From assembly GCA_021229015.1 (NCBI GenBank), contig CM037782.1, positions 57,657,518 through 57,721,517 of the forward strand: 64,000 nucleotides of DNA, given 5' to 3'. The position numbers and the translations under genes were made by a program. The notes beneath the pieces are model-generated. The model ran no database searches. It was not told where the DNA came from and worked only from the letters and a program-made list of their open reading frames with translations. Below are positions 12,301 through 22,631 of the stretch, in pieces (position 1 is the first letter of the stretch; each line of letters opens with the position of its first letter). This DNA comes from Solen grandis (lineage: Eukaryota; Mollusca; Bivalvia; Adapedonta; Solenidae).

Positions 12301-15300
12301 TCCTAAAAAAAGGGGGGGGGATGCCTATTTCCGATTTCCATGAAAGACGAAAACGAGGGGATTCGTGCATAATTTATCAGTACTAAACGTGTTTTTTTTT
12401 GTAAAGACTGTGTTATGTTTTGTAAGTTTTGTTTCATATTTCTATATTCCATCAATGATAAGAGTTTGGACTAGTCAGTCTGGTTATGCGTTATTGTTGT
12501 TTTTCAAATAGGTAGCTATGTTTTGCAAAATGAGGTTGATGCTGAACAAAATAATAAAACAAATGGTATTTGTCTTAAGTATTGGCCAATAAACAGAAAT
12601 AATTTGTTAAAAAGTTCCTTACAATACCATGGAATCGGTACTAACAGTCGTCTGTATTAAGCAGTGAAACTGGGTTAAACAACCAGCTTTAAGATTACAA
12701 AGGTTTTAAGGTTCAAGGAAACCATTCTAGTGGGCTTCGAGTCATCTCTGAGTCATCTCCCTTTATTCTTTATTCTTATAATTCACATCGTCGGACATCC
12801 ACGGCCAATCCTTTCCGTATATCACCATATAGCAACCGTGGGGTTTTCAACTAACAAGTCGATGTTTTTACGCGTTTAAGATCAAGATATTCAAACCGAC
12901 CAGAATGACGTTAAAATTTTGGATATACTCCTTGTAGTTGTAAGAATATCAGTGCTGGGGGATATATTGCATAAAATATTTTTGAAATAAGATACGAGCG
13001 TTCGAATTGGTTAACGCCATTGCAGAACAAGGTTTCCTGCATCCAATCGGATTACTTTATCGGCTTTCGATCTAAATTATAAATAGTTATGAAAAAACCC
13101 GCGGTCGATGTATGGAGGGTAGCTGTGGGTTACCCAACGATGAGGATTCATGGCATACAAACTGTTTGGAAATAAAGTATTTGCAAATCATTCAAAATAT
13201 TCTAAACCGGGAATACATAATCTTGTCAGGAAACTGTAAAGCGAATTTATAAAATTGCAAAGTTCAGACCAATTTCCAGTTAATAAATACTAATTATGCG
13301 TCGCATATACCTCATGTACATCGATTACCTTTTGCATCCTGTATCATAGATGTAGTGTTTTTGGTGTGAGTGCAATGTCTTAACTTCAATGCATCTGGAT
13401 GCATAAAATATACGAAAAATGCTATTGAATTTAAAATTGGATACATACTTTCCGCTTTTGGACTCTTTTTTTTCTGGCCTAGCGCATCCCAGGACTCGTG
13501 TCGCATAAATTGTAAAAATTTTAGCAAGTATTGCTGGATTGGAATTAATTTAATTTGTTGCATTTGACCTATTAACCCACTGGCACTAAAACCGCAAACT
13601 CCTTCCGTTTTTTTTTCTCCTGCAATACATAATTATATTGAAACATAGTCATTCTACCATGTAGATGTGAGGTCACGTTCTTCGTCTATAATTTTGAGAT
13701 ATCTTTAAAAAAAAAAGATATTCGGCGTAAAAAACAACAACAAAGATATGAAAGTTAAAAAAGTAAAAGTGTCACAATATATTTAATATAATTATGCTAA
13801 CAAGTTTTAAATTGTCTGTGATTTTAAAATAATGCTAGGAAATGTATTTGTCGCTTAATTTAAGAATGCAATATACTAGCCAGTGAAAAAAGGTAAAGAA
13901 TAAAGGGGACAGAAAAAAAGCCCGCCGGTGGGATTCGATCTCGGGCCTTTTAGTTTAGCAGACTAGTACGAAAACTAGTTGCGCCAAGGCGGCTGTATTA
14001 TGCTAGCTAACTTATACACGACTTGGAGGAACGAGTCCACTATCAAGGTTGACTATATTTTCTAATGACTCACACGTGTTTACCTTTTCAGCTAGATGTT
14101 TTTTATGTTTGAATTTTTCAAAAGGATGTGATGTTTTTTTATGTTTAAATAAGTAAATGAAATCGTTATTTGCCAATTGACCATCATACAGAAAGATATG
14201 TACCCTGAAATACTTATTTTATGATGGTATTTCCTAAAATAATTTATGCAAACCAATGAAACGAGTGCTTTTCCGAAGTCTTCAGTTGTTAACCAAGATT
14301 AGATCAAGATTAGAAACAGGTAAAAATCCATTTTATACAGTTTACGCTGAAATAAACAACAATAGATATCGCTTAGATACAGAGGCTGTAACTTTGGACA
14401 CATTTAAGTTACCACTGACTTTAATGCACGGCTCGGTCGTTTTCGGTGGCCGAGTGGCTAGAGCGTCCGCCCCGGAATAGGGAGGTCGTTGGTTCGATCC
14501 CCGGCCGCGACATACCAAAGTCGATAAAGAATGGTACTGGTATAGCTCCCTTGCTTGGCGCTCAGCATATCAAAAGGTAGTTCAAGGCCCGGTGTCAGGA
14601 TAATGTGACTTGGTGTGGTATCATGCCACAAGTCTACGGCGCGTGATACTGCAGTGTGTCCGCTTAGATTGAATTGACCATATCTATCTCAAGTAGACAT
14701 AGTTTCCAAATGACTGAAATACTGTCGGTGGGACGTTAAATCCAATAAACAAACGAACAAACAAACGGTTCGATCGGTTTGATGTTAAATTATAATATTC
14801 TATAATGAAAAGTGACCAAAATGCAATTTTAAATGGACCGTATATCTTAATACTCCGATAAAACACTGAACTGAATTTATGTGATCCACCCAAAGCACAC
14901 AAACGCTCCCGTTAGACCCCCGTGTCGAAAAACATTGTATATCAATATTGTTATAATGAACCATTATCTTGTTTCAGCATGGTGGCCCTTCAAAACTCAG
15001 AAAAACGAAATATGTTTCGGGAGTCTTGGCTGCTTCTCCGATGACCCCCCTTTCGACAACACCAACGGTGCTCTGCCCCGCTCCCCAGAGGACATCGGTA
15101 CCTCATTTCTTCTTTACACTCGCAACACCACGGACAAACACCAGGAACTTATACTGACGGACAATATCAAGAAATGCTCATGGAAGACCTTTTGCCGTAA
15201 GCTAGAGACCAAGATTATTATACACGGATACATGGACAGTGGGGAAAAGCTCTGGGTCAAACGGATGGTTAGAGCTTTACTCAAAGAGGTATGTGTTCAC

Positions 15301-16732
15301 ATGACGCAGACATTGGGAGCTGCATCGCTGCATTGTTACATATTAGACAATTGAAACATGATCCACATCCGGTCACATGATCATGAAAAGCCAATCAGTA
15401 CTTGAACCACATTTATTTGTTCACGCAGAGTCTCATACCGTTTAATCGATCTTCGCAAGAATGATTAGCCACTTCCAAAGATCTATCTTCATTTTGAAGA
15501 ATCCCATATTGCAACAGTATGGCTTAATCACCACATATTTTTATGTTTTCTGAATTGAACCATTTCGAAAGTTAAATAGAAACACCGGCAACGTGTAGCT
15601 GGTTTTACGTGAATATGTTTACATCAGCGCTGGGAGACTGTTAAGGTTTATGCCCTGTAGTTCACTTCCGGTTAAGGTATATGCCCCCATAACCATCAAA
15701 GCCATGCATATGACTTCACAATATAAGCTTTTAAAATGTCAAACCATGGAAATCTTAAAAGCAAACTGACATATTATGACATATGACAGAAATTATTTTA
15801 TTACCTCTCATTTAATTTTTTGTTGACATGAGTTATCTCCCCTGAAAACTGTAAAAAAAAAAGTGATTTTCTCCATTTTCCTACGGTAATGTTTAGATGT
15901 GTTTATGAAATTGAATTATAATCATATAATGCATATTTCTACTGTGAGTTTTCCTAGAAAATCAAATTCAGTTTTTCACAGAAATTGTATATTTCCCATA
16001 GACGTCAATGTTAACTTAAATACAGATTATCTCCCCTGCAGCTAATAAAACCTGGAAAAACTCTTGGTGAAACATTTTTATTTTTTATTTTTGGATGTCT
16101 TCAAAGTGACAAAGTGACAAAGTTTCATAGAAATATTTTCATCCAATGGCAAGATATAGAATATGGGTATTAGGGGGATTATACCTTAAACAATCACTAA
16201 ACAGGAATGAAAGATATAAAACCTCAGCTCTGTACTCTAAGCAAAGAAAAATGGCGGAATGGCGCGAAGATAAATTAGACGCCGTTTGCTTTACAGCTAA
16301 TATACTAGAGAAGTATACATAACATGTAAATTTACATATATTGTTTTTTGAACATTAAATTAGTTAACATTAAATCAATTATGAAAATGTTTGAGCTATT
16401 TCTCTTAACCGACAGGTTTCAATATGAGCCATCTTGGACCCCACAACCACCCCATTTCTTTAGTCAATGGTTTCAGATCTGATTCATGTAATATTTTCAG
16501 GGTGATTTCAATGTTATCGTGGTTGACTGGAAAACGGGCGCAAAGGAGATAAACTATTATCAGTCTGCTGCTAACATCCGGGTGGTTGGTGTCCAAGTTG
16601 CTCAGTTATTGAAGGTACTTGAAAATATTTACCAAATCAATCCGAATGGCATTCATATCATTGGACACAGTCTAGGTGCGCACGCAGCCGGATATGCGGG
16701 AGAATATTTAGAAGGCATTGGGAGAATAACAG
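6341..16732 (+). CDS. Pancreatic-lipase-family secreted lipase, 5' three exons (partial)
   Basis: Three exons can be joined. Exon 1 (6341-6404) encodes a signal peptide starting MFLHDILNTYLLLIVLIHST and ends at a GTAAGT donor in phase 1. Exon 2 (14978-15288) begins after TTTCAG in phase 1 and carries the conserved N-terminus (GSLGCFSDDPPF, SPEDIGTSFLLYT, KIIIHGY). Exon 3 (16501-16732) starts in phase 0 and holds VIVVDWKTGA and the nucleophile elbow GHSLGAHAAGYAG, then ends in phase 1 at GRITG. All phases match. Family members are secreted triacylglycerol or phospholipid hydrolases with a Ser-Asp-His triad. Only the serine is present here; the exons with Asp and His, and the PLAT domain, were not found downstream. 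An N-gap begins 68 nt after exon 3, so the gene is cut by the assembly or truly truncated. Confidence 0.8.
6826..6853. repeat. (TTG)n microsatellite
   Basis: About nine uninterrupted GTT/TTG units in lipase intron 1. Confidence 0.9.
7170..7427 (+). mobile_element. tRNA-derived SINE with target-site duplication
   Basis: The head carries a Pol III A box (TGGCCGAGAGG, 7180-7190) and a B box (GGTTCGAATCC, about 7236-7246), so it is tRNA-derived (Ser/Leu-like A box). The body includes CACCTGTAATTGGCTGGGCG, shared with the copy at 25292-25512. It is flanked by a 13-bp direct repeat TCTCGAATAGRGA (7157-7169 and 7428-7440) with one mismatch. It lies in lipase intron 1. Confidence 0.85.
7441..8704. 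other. Intronic sequence, no feature beyond simple repeats
   Basis: AT-rich intron of the lipase gene. It holds short GTAGGTA/TGTATG simple tracts at 8100-8215 and an A run at 8641-8659. No exon seen. Confidence 0.5.
8705..9935. repeat. 39-bp minisatellite, 19 exact-period units plus degenerate flanks
   Basis: The core array (9127-9867) consists of 19 units of exactly 39 bp: the first GACCA word is at 9127 and the last at 9829, a distance of 18 x 39. Each unit contains TGGTCGTGCGACCA, a 6-bp inverted repeat around TG. Diverged units with the same layout (GTACCCGGAGAATACC... TCTGGTC) extend to about 8705 on the left and 9935 on the right. Because 39 is divisible by 3, two minus-strand frames stay open (13-residue repeats such as MGYTPVTLVARPD). 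I read these as by-products, not genes. Confidence 0.93.
9960..13915. other. Intron 1 of the lipase gene, no exon recognised
   Basis: AT-rich sequence with T/A homopolymers and (TTG)/(TTTC) tracts near 10600-10690. A segment near 12580-12655 resembles 4855-4920. No coding domain, RNA gene or transposon end was recognised. Confidence 0.45.
13921..13996 (-). tRNA. tRNA-like sequence, possibly degenerate (GCT loop)
   Basis: The minus strand reads GCCGCCTTGGCGCA at the 5' side, a CTGCTAA loop closed by TAGT/ACTA (as in a Ser-GCT anticodon loop), ATCGAATCCC where the T loop is expected, and a GGCGGGC end followed directly by a T run like a Pol III terminator. The long variable arm of a true tRNA-Ser is absent and the T loop is imperfect. 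It may be a tRNA relic or a SINE head. Covariance-model scoring would decide. Confidence 0.35.
14440..14763 (+). mobile_element. tRNA-derived SINE, second family, full length
   Basis: A box TGGCCGAGTGG (14447-14457) and B box GGTTCGATCCC (14491-14501) are followed by a conserved body (CTCCCTTGCTTGGCGCTCAGCATA) and a tail GGTGGGACGTTAAATCC with a CAAA-rich end. The same body and tail recur at 27680-27905 (plus) and 55250-55455 (minus), so this is a dispersed family. It lies about 215 bp upstream of lipase exon 2. Confidence 0.82.
14978..15288 (+). CDS. Lipase exon 2 (N-terminal lipase region)
   Basis: Bounded by ATCTTGTTTCAG and GAG|GTATGTG. It reads without a stop in the lipase frame and matches the start of mature pancreatic-lipase proteins: Cys pair, GCFSDD, FLLYT, the Cys-bounded loop, and the oxyanion-loop IIHGY. 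The usual family order and phase pattern (1 in, 0 out) are kept. Confidence 0.85.
15289..16500 (+). other. Lipase intron 2
   Basis: Intron between GAG|GTATGTG and TTTTCAG. AT-rich, no additional exon or repeat recognised. Confidence 0.6.
16501..16732 (+). CDS. Lipase exon 3 with catalytic serine elbow
   Basis: Bounded by ATATTTTCAG and ACAG|GTAACA. It encodes VIVVDW, then GHSLGAHAAGYAG containing the GxSxG nucleophile, then IGRITG. It is intact, with no stops or shifts, so the visible part of the gene looks functional. Confidence 0.88.
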
Positions 16733-16800
16733 GTAACATATTTAGTAAATAAAGTTTAAGTATTTTTGGAGAAAACAAATATTTTACTTTACATTGATCC

Positions 16801-16900
16801 NNNNNNNNNNNNNNNNNNNNNNNNNNNNNNNNNNNNNNNNNNNNNNNNNNNNNNNNNNNNNNNNNNNNNNNNNNNNNNNNNNNNNNNNNNNNNNNNNNNN
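16801..16900. other. Assembly gap (100 N)
   Basis: Exactly 100 N, a placeholder gap of unknown true size. It falls 68 nt after the last visible lipase exon, so missing exons may lie here. Confidence 0.98.
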
Positions 16901-17029
16901 GTTTTCTAAAATAATGTCAAGTATGTCAGTAAAGTAGTTTAAACTTGCAAGATAGTTAAAAAAGCACAAATTTGAGGCATCTTTTTTAAAATAGGTTTCA
17001 GTTTAACAATTTTTTTTATCTCCCTCTTC

Positions 17030-17560
17030 AAGAAAGAGGGGGCATATTGTTTTACAAATGTCGGTAAGTCAGTCATCCGAAGGTAGACCCTTCGTTTCCG
17101 ATCAATAAGGAGATTGCTTGGCCCACATTCCTCATACTTCATGGGTGATTGGTCATAACTAGTAGATGACCCTATTGATTTTGGGATCAAGGTCACAATG
17201 GTCAAGGTCAGGTTGACCTCGAATGTGAAAATTGTTTCTGATCAATAACCGGAGAACATTTGGACCCACATTCCTCAAACTTCATAGCGTGATTGGTCAT
17301 GGGTCATGACTAGTAAATGGCCCCTATTGATTTTATGATCACTTAGTCAAAAGTCAAGGTCACAGTTACTTTGAATGTCAATATCGTTTTCCAATTAATA
17401 GCTGGGTAACACATGCCCACATTCCTCAAACTTCATAGGGTGATTGGTCATGATTAGTAGATTACCCCTATTGATTTTTCTTGTCACTTGGTCAAAGGTC
17501 AAGGTCACAGTGACCATGAATGTGAAAATCGTTTCCAATCTTTTCCAATCAATAACCGAA
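17030..17560. repeat. ~160-bp tandem repeat, about 4 diverged units
   Basis: Units contain CCCACATTCCTCA(A/T)ACTTCAT, GTGATTGGTCAT, CCCCTATTGATTTT and GGTCAAGGTCAC, repeated at roughly 17120, 17265, 17415 and partly beyond. This is the type of internal tandem array found in Helentron-like elements elsewhere in the window. No element ends were found. Confidence 0.7.
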
Positions 17561-18140
17561 GAATGATTAATGGTAAGAATGGTCACAGTAACTGTGACAA
17601 TACACTTTCTTTGAGGTATACTATTTATCATCTTCAATGATAGCTATTGTTTAAACCAATAGTTTTAACCAATACTTAGAGTCTGGAATTTCTTTTGACA
17701 ATTCTTTTAAGATACAAAAGCAAACAATTTTCTGTATGCATAAGCTTTTCCCTGAGCTTCAACCCAAAAATAATTACGTAAGTGAAAAAAAAGAAGCTTT
17801 TTCCTGATCATCTCTGGCTTTGATAAAACTTGCTTGAGTAAAAGAACTGGTCTTAGAGCCCTGATAACAGAAGATGATGAGTTTTATCCCTATACCAATA
17901 TGAAGGTGGTGAAAAAATTGGCACTCTCGAATAATGTGGCTTGATGACCACTTGTCTGTGAGGTTATAGCACTCTGAAGCAGCATGTAAGATGTAAAACC
18001 CAAACCAGAAAACAGGGTAAAAGCTACATTGGAAAAAGAAATGGTTGTTTTCTTTCCAACCATTTTGTTTGATTTACAGTTAAAATTGTGAAATGAAATA
18101 TTTAGAGTAATTGATTTATGGAACACATATGTGCATATTT

Positions 18141-18314
18141 TTTTTTGTGGGGGGAGGGTAAAAAATTACACTGACCCCCCCCCCCCCCCCCCCTTTTTCT
18201 TTTAGGGGAAATAAAGCATGAAAGAGAAGCCCATTATTTTTGGGAAAATGGCCACATTTTTACATTGAGGAAAGAGAAATCTTGAGGATTAAAATTTGGT
18301 GGGGGGGGGGGGGA
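18141..18314. repeat. Homopolymer-rich stretch (G and C runs)
   Basis: A long C run at about 18174-18193 and a G run at about 18299-18313 flank an A-rich purine segment. Such runs cause assembly errors and could pair with each other or form G-quadruplexes. Confidence 0.8.
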
Positions 18315-18473
18315 CTTCATGAATTTTAAAGAAATATTCTGAGGTGAAGATGCCTTTGTGCAGTTGGCAATGAAGGAAAAATAATGTCAGACTTGGTTTG
18401 ATTTTAAATATTTTCTGTCCAATCTTACAGTTGATATGAATATTTAAGTTGACATTATGTTTCTTTCTTTTAG

Positions 18474-21400
18474 GCAGCTGATCGGCATATAATGTTAAAA
18501 GTGATGTTTTTCATCAGAGATCATTGGGTAAAAGTAAGTATTAGTCAAAATTAGTTGGTATGTTTCTGCAGACAGGTCATTGGATTTTGCAGACCACATA
18601 GAATACGGCATAACACAAAACTGTTAGTTCCTTTTGACTTTAAAAGACCATGCACTAAATAATTTTAAAGTTGATAACTAAAAGGTTAAGGTCACAATGA
18701 TATATGTTACAGAGCTTTTTATTGGACAGGTTTTTCAAAGAAATTCTGTCCTTCAAATTGATGATGTTCGGATGGGCATCGTGTGTCCGCTTAGGTTGAC
18801 CTTTTTTTAAAAAAAAGAAAAAAAAAATCTACTATAACTTCTATGCCCTTCATTGGACTGCTTTAATAATTTGGGACAGTTGCTTAAGTGTGAACCCACA
18901 TTATGCAGTTGACCTTGTGACCTTTACCTTGACCTTTGACCTACTTTTAATGAAAAAAGCAGCTCCTGGGCATGTTTTCCTTTGCTAATTGCTATAATTT
19001 TTTTTTTTTTGTGCTTCATTGGATTGCTTCAGTATTTGGACAGTTGCTTAAGTGGATGGACCTCTTCATTATGCATTTGACCTTGATCTTGACCAACATT
19101 TGATCCCGTCTATAATTTCATCAGGTCTTGTTGTCCTTAAGCAGAGGCTGATATTCAGTGACATCAAGTCTGAAATAGGACATTAATTTTCTAATTCTGG
19201 GGAAGGAAATCACAATCTGAGAAAAAGTTTCCCACATATAAATACCTGTCACTCTCTGTCTAATTGGGATATTTCATGTATGTTAACATATAATATTAAA
19301 TTTATCTGCCGAGATTTAACTAGAATTTTCACGTACAACAGTTATATAAATATTTTTTAGAAATTCTTAGTTATTCTCATCAGTCATGTTACTATGCCCC
19401 CATCTCTTGAATCTTCCATATAAAAGAGCCTGTCCATAGGTGTAATTTTGTAAAAAGTCCCAATAATACATCAAATATGATGTGCCAGCTATTCTGATAC
19501 TTTGTACATCTTCAGACTTCTGAAAGAGATCCATTTTAGACATAGTGTTTTTATTTTCATCCTTCAGTTGTGTCAAGAGTCACAGTCTCTGACATAGTAA
19601 CAGTAATTGTTGCAAAATAGTATTTGATGACTATGACTCATATAGTTTGACCCACATGATTTTCATATTTTAGTGTCATGAAATCATTTGAGGGGAGCAT
19701 ATATATATTACAAACATCTTTTGATTTGCTAGTGTAATGATCTCAACTTTCTTGCAATAATAATTTTACTTTAGGTTAAGCTGGACTTATCATGTTATCC
19801 TGTTTTAGATCCTCCTGACAGTTATAGCCCTTACGACAGTTATTGCCCTTGTTGTGATAATCACTGAGTGTCAGAATCACCAATCTGAAGATGTTGGGAA
19901 AGGTAAGATGACTTCTACCATGGTAAGTAGACTACATCTGTTTCAAGAGTGCTGTCTTAGAGTGTTGATATGTAATATATTTTATACAGATTATATTTAT
20001 CTTGAAACCAAGATGCTTATTAGAAGATACTAAGTTAAACTATGATTTAAAAAAAAAAAATTTTTGAATGTCTGTCATCCTTCATCCACAATTTATTTCT
20101 TTCACCAAGTTTGATTATACTGAAATTGATTCATTAGGTCAGGGAGTTATGCCCTTTAATTATTAAAAAATGCCAGATTTTGATATCCAGCATTTACATT
20201 CTTCATACATCCTGACAATATATTTATGGCCATAATCTCTCAGCCAAGTTTGATTATGGCTGATATAGGCCAATCCCGTCAGAAGTTTTGGCCTATATAT
20301 TCTTATACAGAAACACTTTTTCTTGGCAGTTACCACAAAGAGTTTGAATATTTGTTGTATAACTTAGCCTATTGGACCTCATGAAAACTTTATACCTTGG
20401 CCATAACTTCTAAACTAATAAACCTTGTTTCATCAAACTTCACATATTTTTTCACTATCACATGAGCTGCATTTCCATCAAGAGCCATAACTCTGAGGTC
20501 CATTTTGACCAATATATCTTTCTTTTTGAAAATACATATCCTAAGCTATGACCTTCAAATTTGGTCCACAGGTACTTCATCCCCATCTTGGCCTTCTTGT
20601 TATTATATTTTCTTGTCATTCTAATCAGGATGTCTCCTGGTAATATAATTCAAAACTTAATTTATGCATGTGCGTACTAATGCACCACTTGATTCTCTCC
20701 TGAAAAACCAAAACAACCAAAATGCACCCTGTTTTTAATGTTATTTTTCAGTTCCAGTCATCAGAGGAGAACCCTTGCAGATCGTTTCCAGTCATGGTAA
20801 GATCAACAAAGTTTATTTACTATTTCCAAGTGACAACTATTCATGTGTACTGGGGATTAACTGATTTTCCTTTCCATAAAAGTGAGTTCTTTTGCCTGCT
20901 AAAATGTTTTTGAAGTGAAACTTTTTTTTAAAGAATGGCTCCTGTAATTAATTTTATTAACAAGACATTTTTATTTAAGCACTTGTCAAAGTCTAGTGTC
21001 GAAGAAATTTTAGGATTCCTGGCAATAGACCATTTTACTCCGAAATGAGGCGTATTTCTACGTAAATCAAAGAGCACTCCCGAAACACCTAATCTACATA
21101 CTGGTGTACACCTTGTTCATTGGGAAATAAACATACTTTTGAGATTTTTACCCACATTCACTGATTGGACATTTTAAATCAGCAAATTATACAGAATATG
21201 CTGATACCCCAGTGAAATGCTCTATTCCTGTGATATTTTCTCATCTTCAGCACTTTCATAATATGTGTGGGGCTAAATATTTCCAGTACTTTTGAATTTT
21301 AAAAATCACTTGATTACAATTTATTATCCTGTAAATTTTAAAAAAAAATGTTTAAGTCAGCAATGTGGTTTTGGTAGAGGTCCCTTGCTTGGCACACAGC

Positions 21401-22600
21401 ATAATGGGTAGGCTGAGTACTGATTGGACCAAAGTCAGGATATGTGACAATCAGTACTGATGGGCAGAAATATCCAACTGAGGCAGTAAATAATCAGGAC
21501 ATAAATAAAACAGGACAACATAAGTCACCAGTCGTAACAACATGCACCAAAGATAACAGTACCAGATGGTTTCTGTAGAAAGCCCTGCATGCTTTACCCT
21601 CACACAAATGTATACATGTATAAAGAGTTATGCTTATATTATGAGAATCTTATATACATGAAGGCTGAAAAACAATACTATGTTAGTAAATATGTCACTT
21701 CAGACTGCCCTCCAGTTAAGCCCTCAAGCAAGGGAATGAAAGTAAAGTGGAAGAGAGACGGGTTGGATTTTCCTGTGAGTTTGGGTACAAATTTGGGGGG
21801 AAACACTACTATCTCCTGCCAGACAGATGGCCAGTGGTCAGCCCCCGGGGCCACATTGTGTCCAAGGTACATCATCCACATTTTTTAGTGACTTCGCTCA
21901 CAACTTTAGTACCACATTCTGAGCATCCCTTTCTTTCATTGAAAACCAAATAACCAATCAATTTTGTAATGCTGAGATTCATCTAAAGTGTTGAAAACTC
22001 AAAAGACTGAACAAAATTATACAACACAGGAATGCTGAGATTCATCTAAAGTGTTGAAAACTCAATTTTGGAGTAAAAAATAAATATCTAAGGGACAAAA
22101 TCATTGCATGTGGCATAAAAGCAGAGAAGAACTAATTTCTCTATGATGTTGCATAACTGTCACTTTACCATGTGAAGGAATATAAATTCTTTTGAATGCA
22201 AAGGTGGCTCGAAAGTGAATTTGGATTGAGGAGGTGCAGGTTTCTGTCATTTAGTTGTGTTACAATGATCCTTATAGAAAGCTTAAAATTTGATACAAAT
22301 CCATGTAACTTAATAATAATCACATCAAGCTAATGACCTCAGATACTTCCAGGGGTTATTTAATGCACTATATAATTGAATGGCCGATACCTGTTATATG
22401 CTATCCGAAGTTGCTTTATTGGAGCAGGCCACTGATATTTGCATCTATAAATAGAGACTGTGCCGTCGCTCAGTTATATAAGCTACTGAGAGTTCAAATC
22501 AAAGAGCTGATAGCACTGAGAGAACAGCATTTCTCTTGATTATCAAAATAAATGTATTGAAATGGGATCAATTTTTCAAGAAATTGACAAAAAAAAAAAC

Positions 22601-22631
<31 letters not shown>

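Noticed and set aside
14256..14480. Plus-strand ORF of 74 aa upstream of lipase exon 2
   Set aside because: It runs into the SINE head and has no similarity to lipase sequence.
19367..19576. Minus-strand ORF of 69 aa within an intron
   Set aside because: No domain recognised; AT-rich, no splice signals fitting a neighbouring exon.
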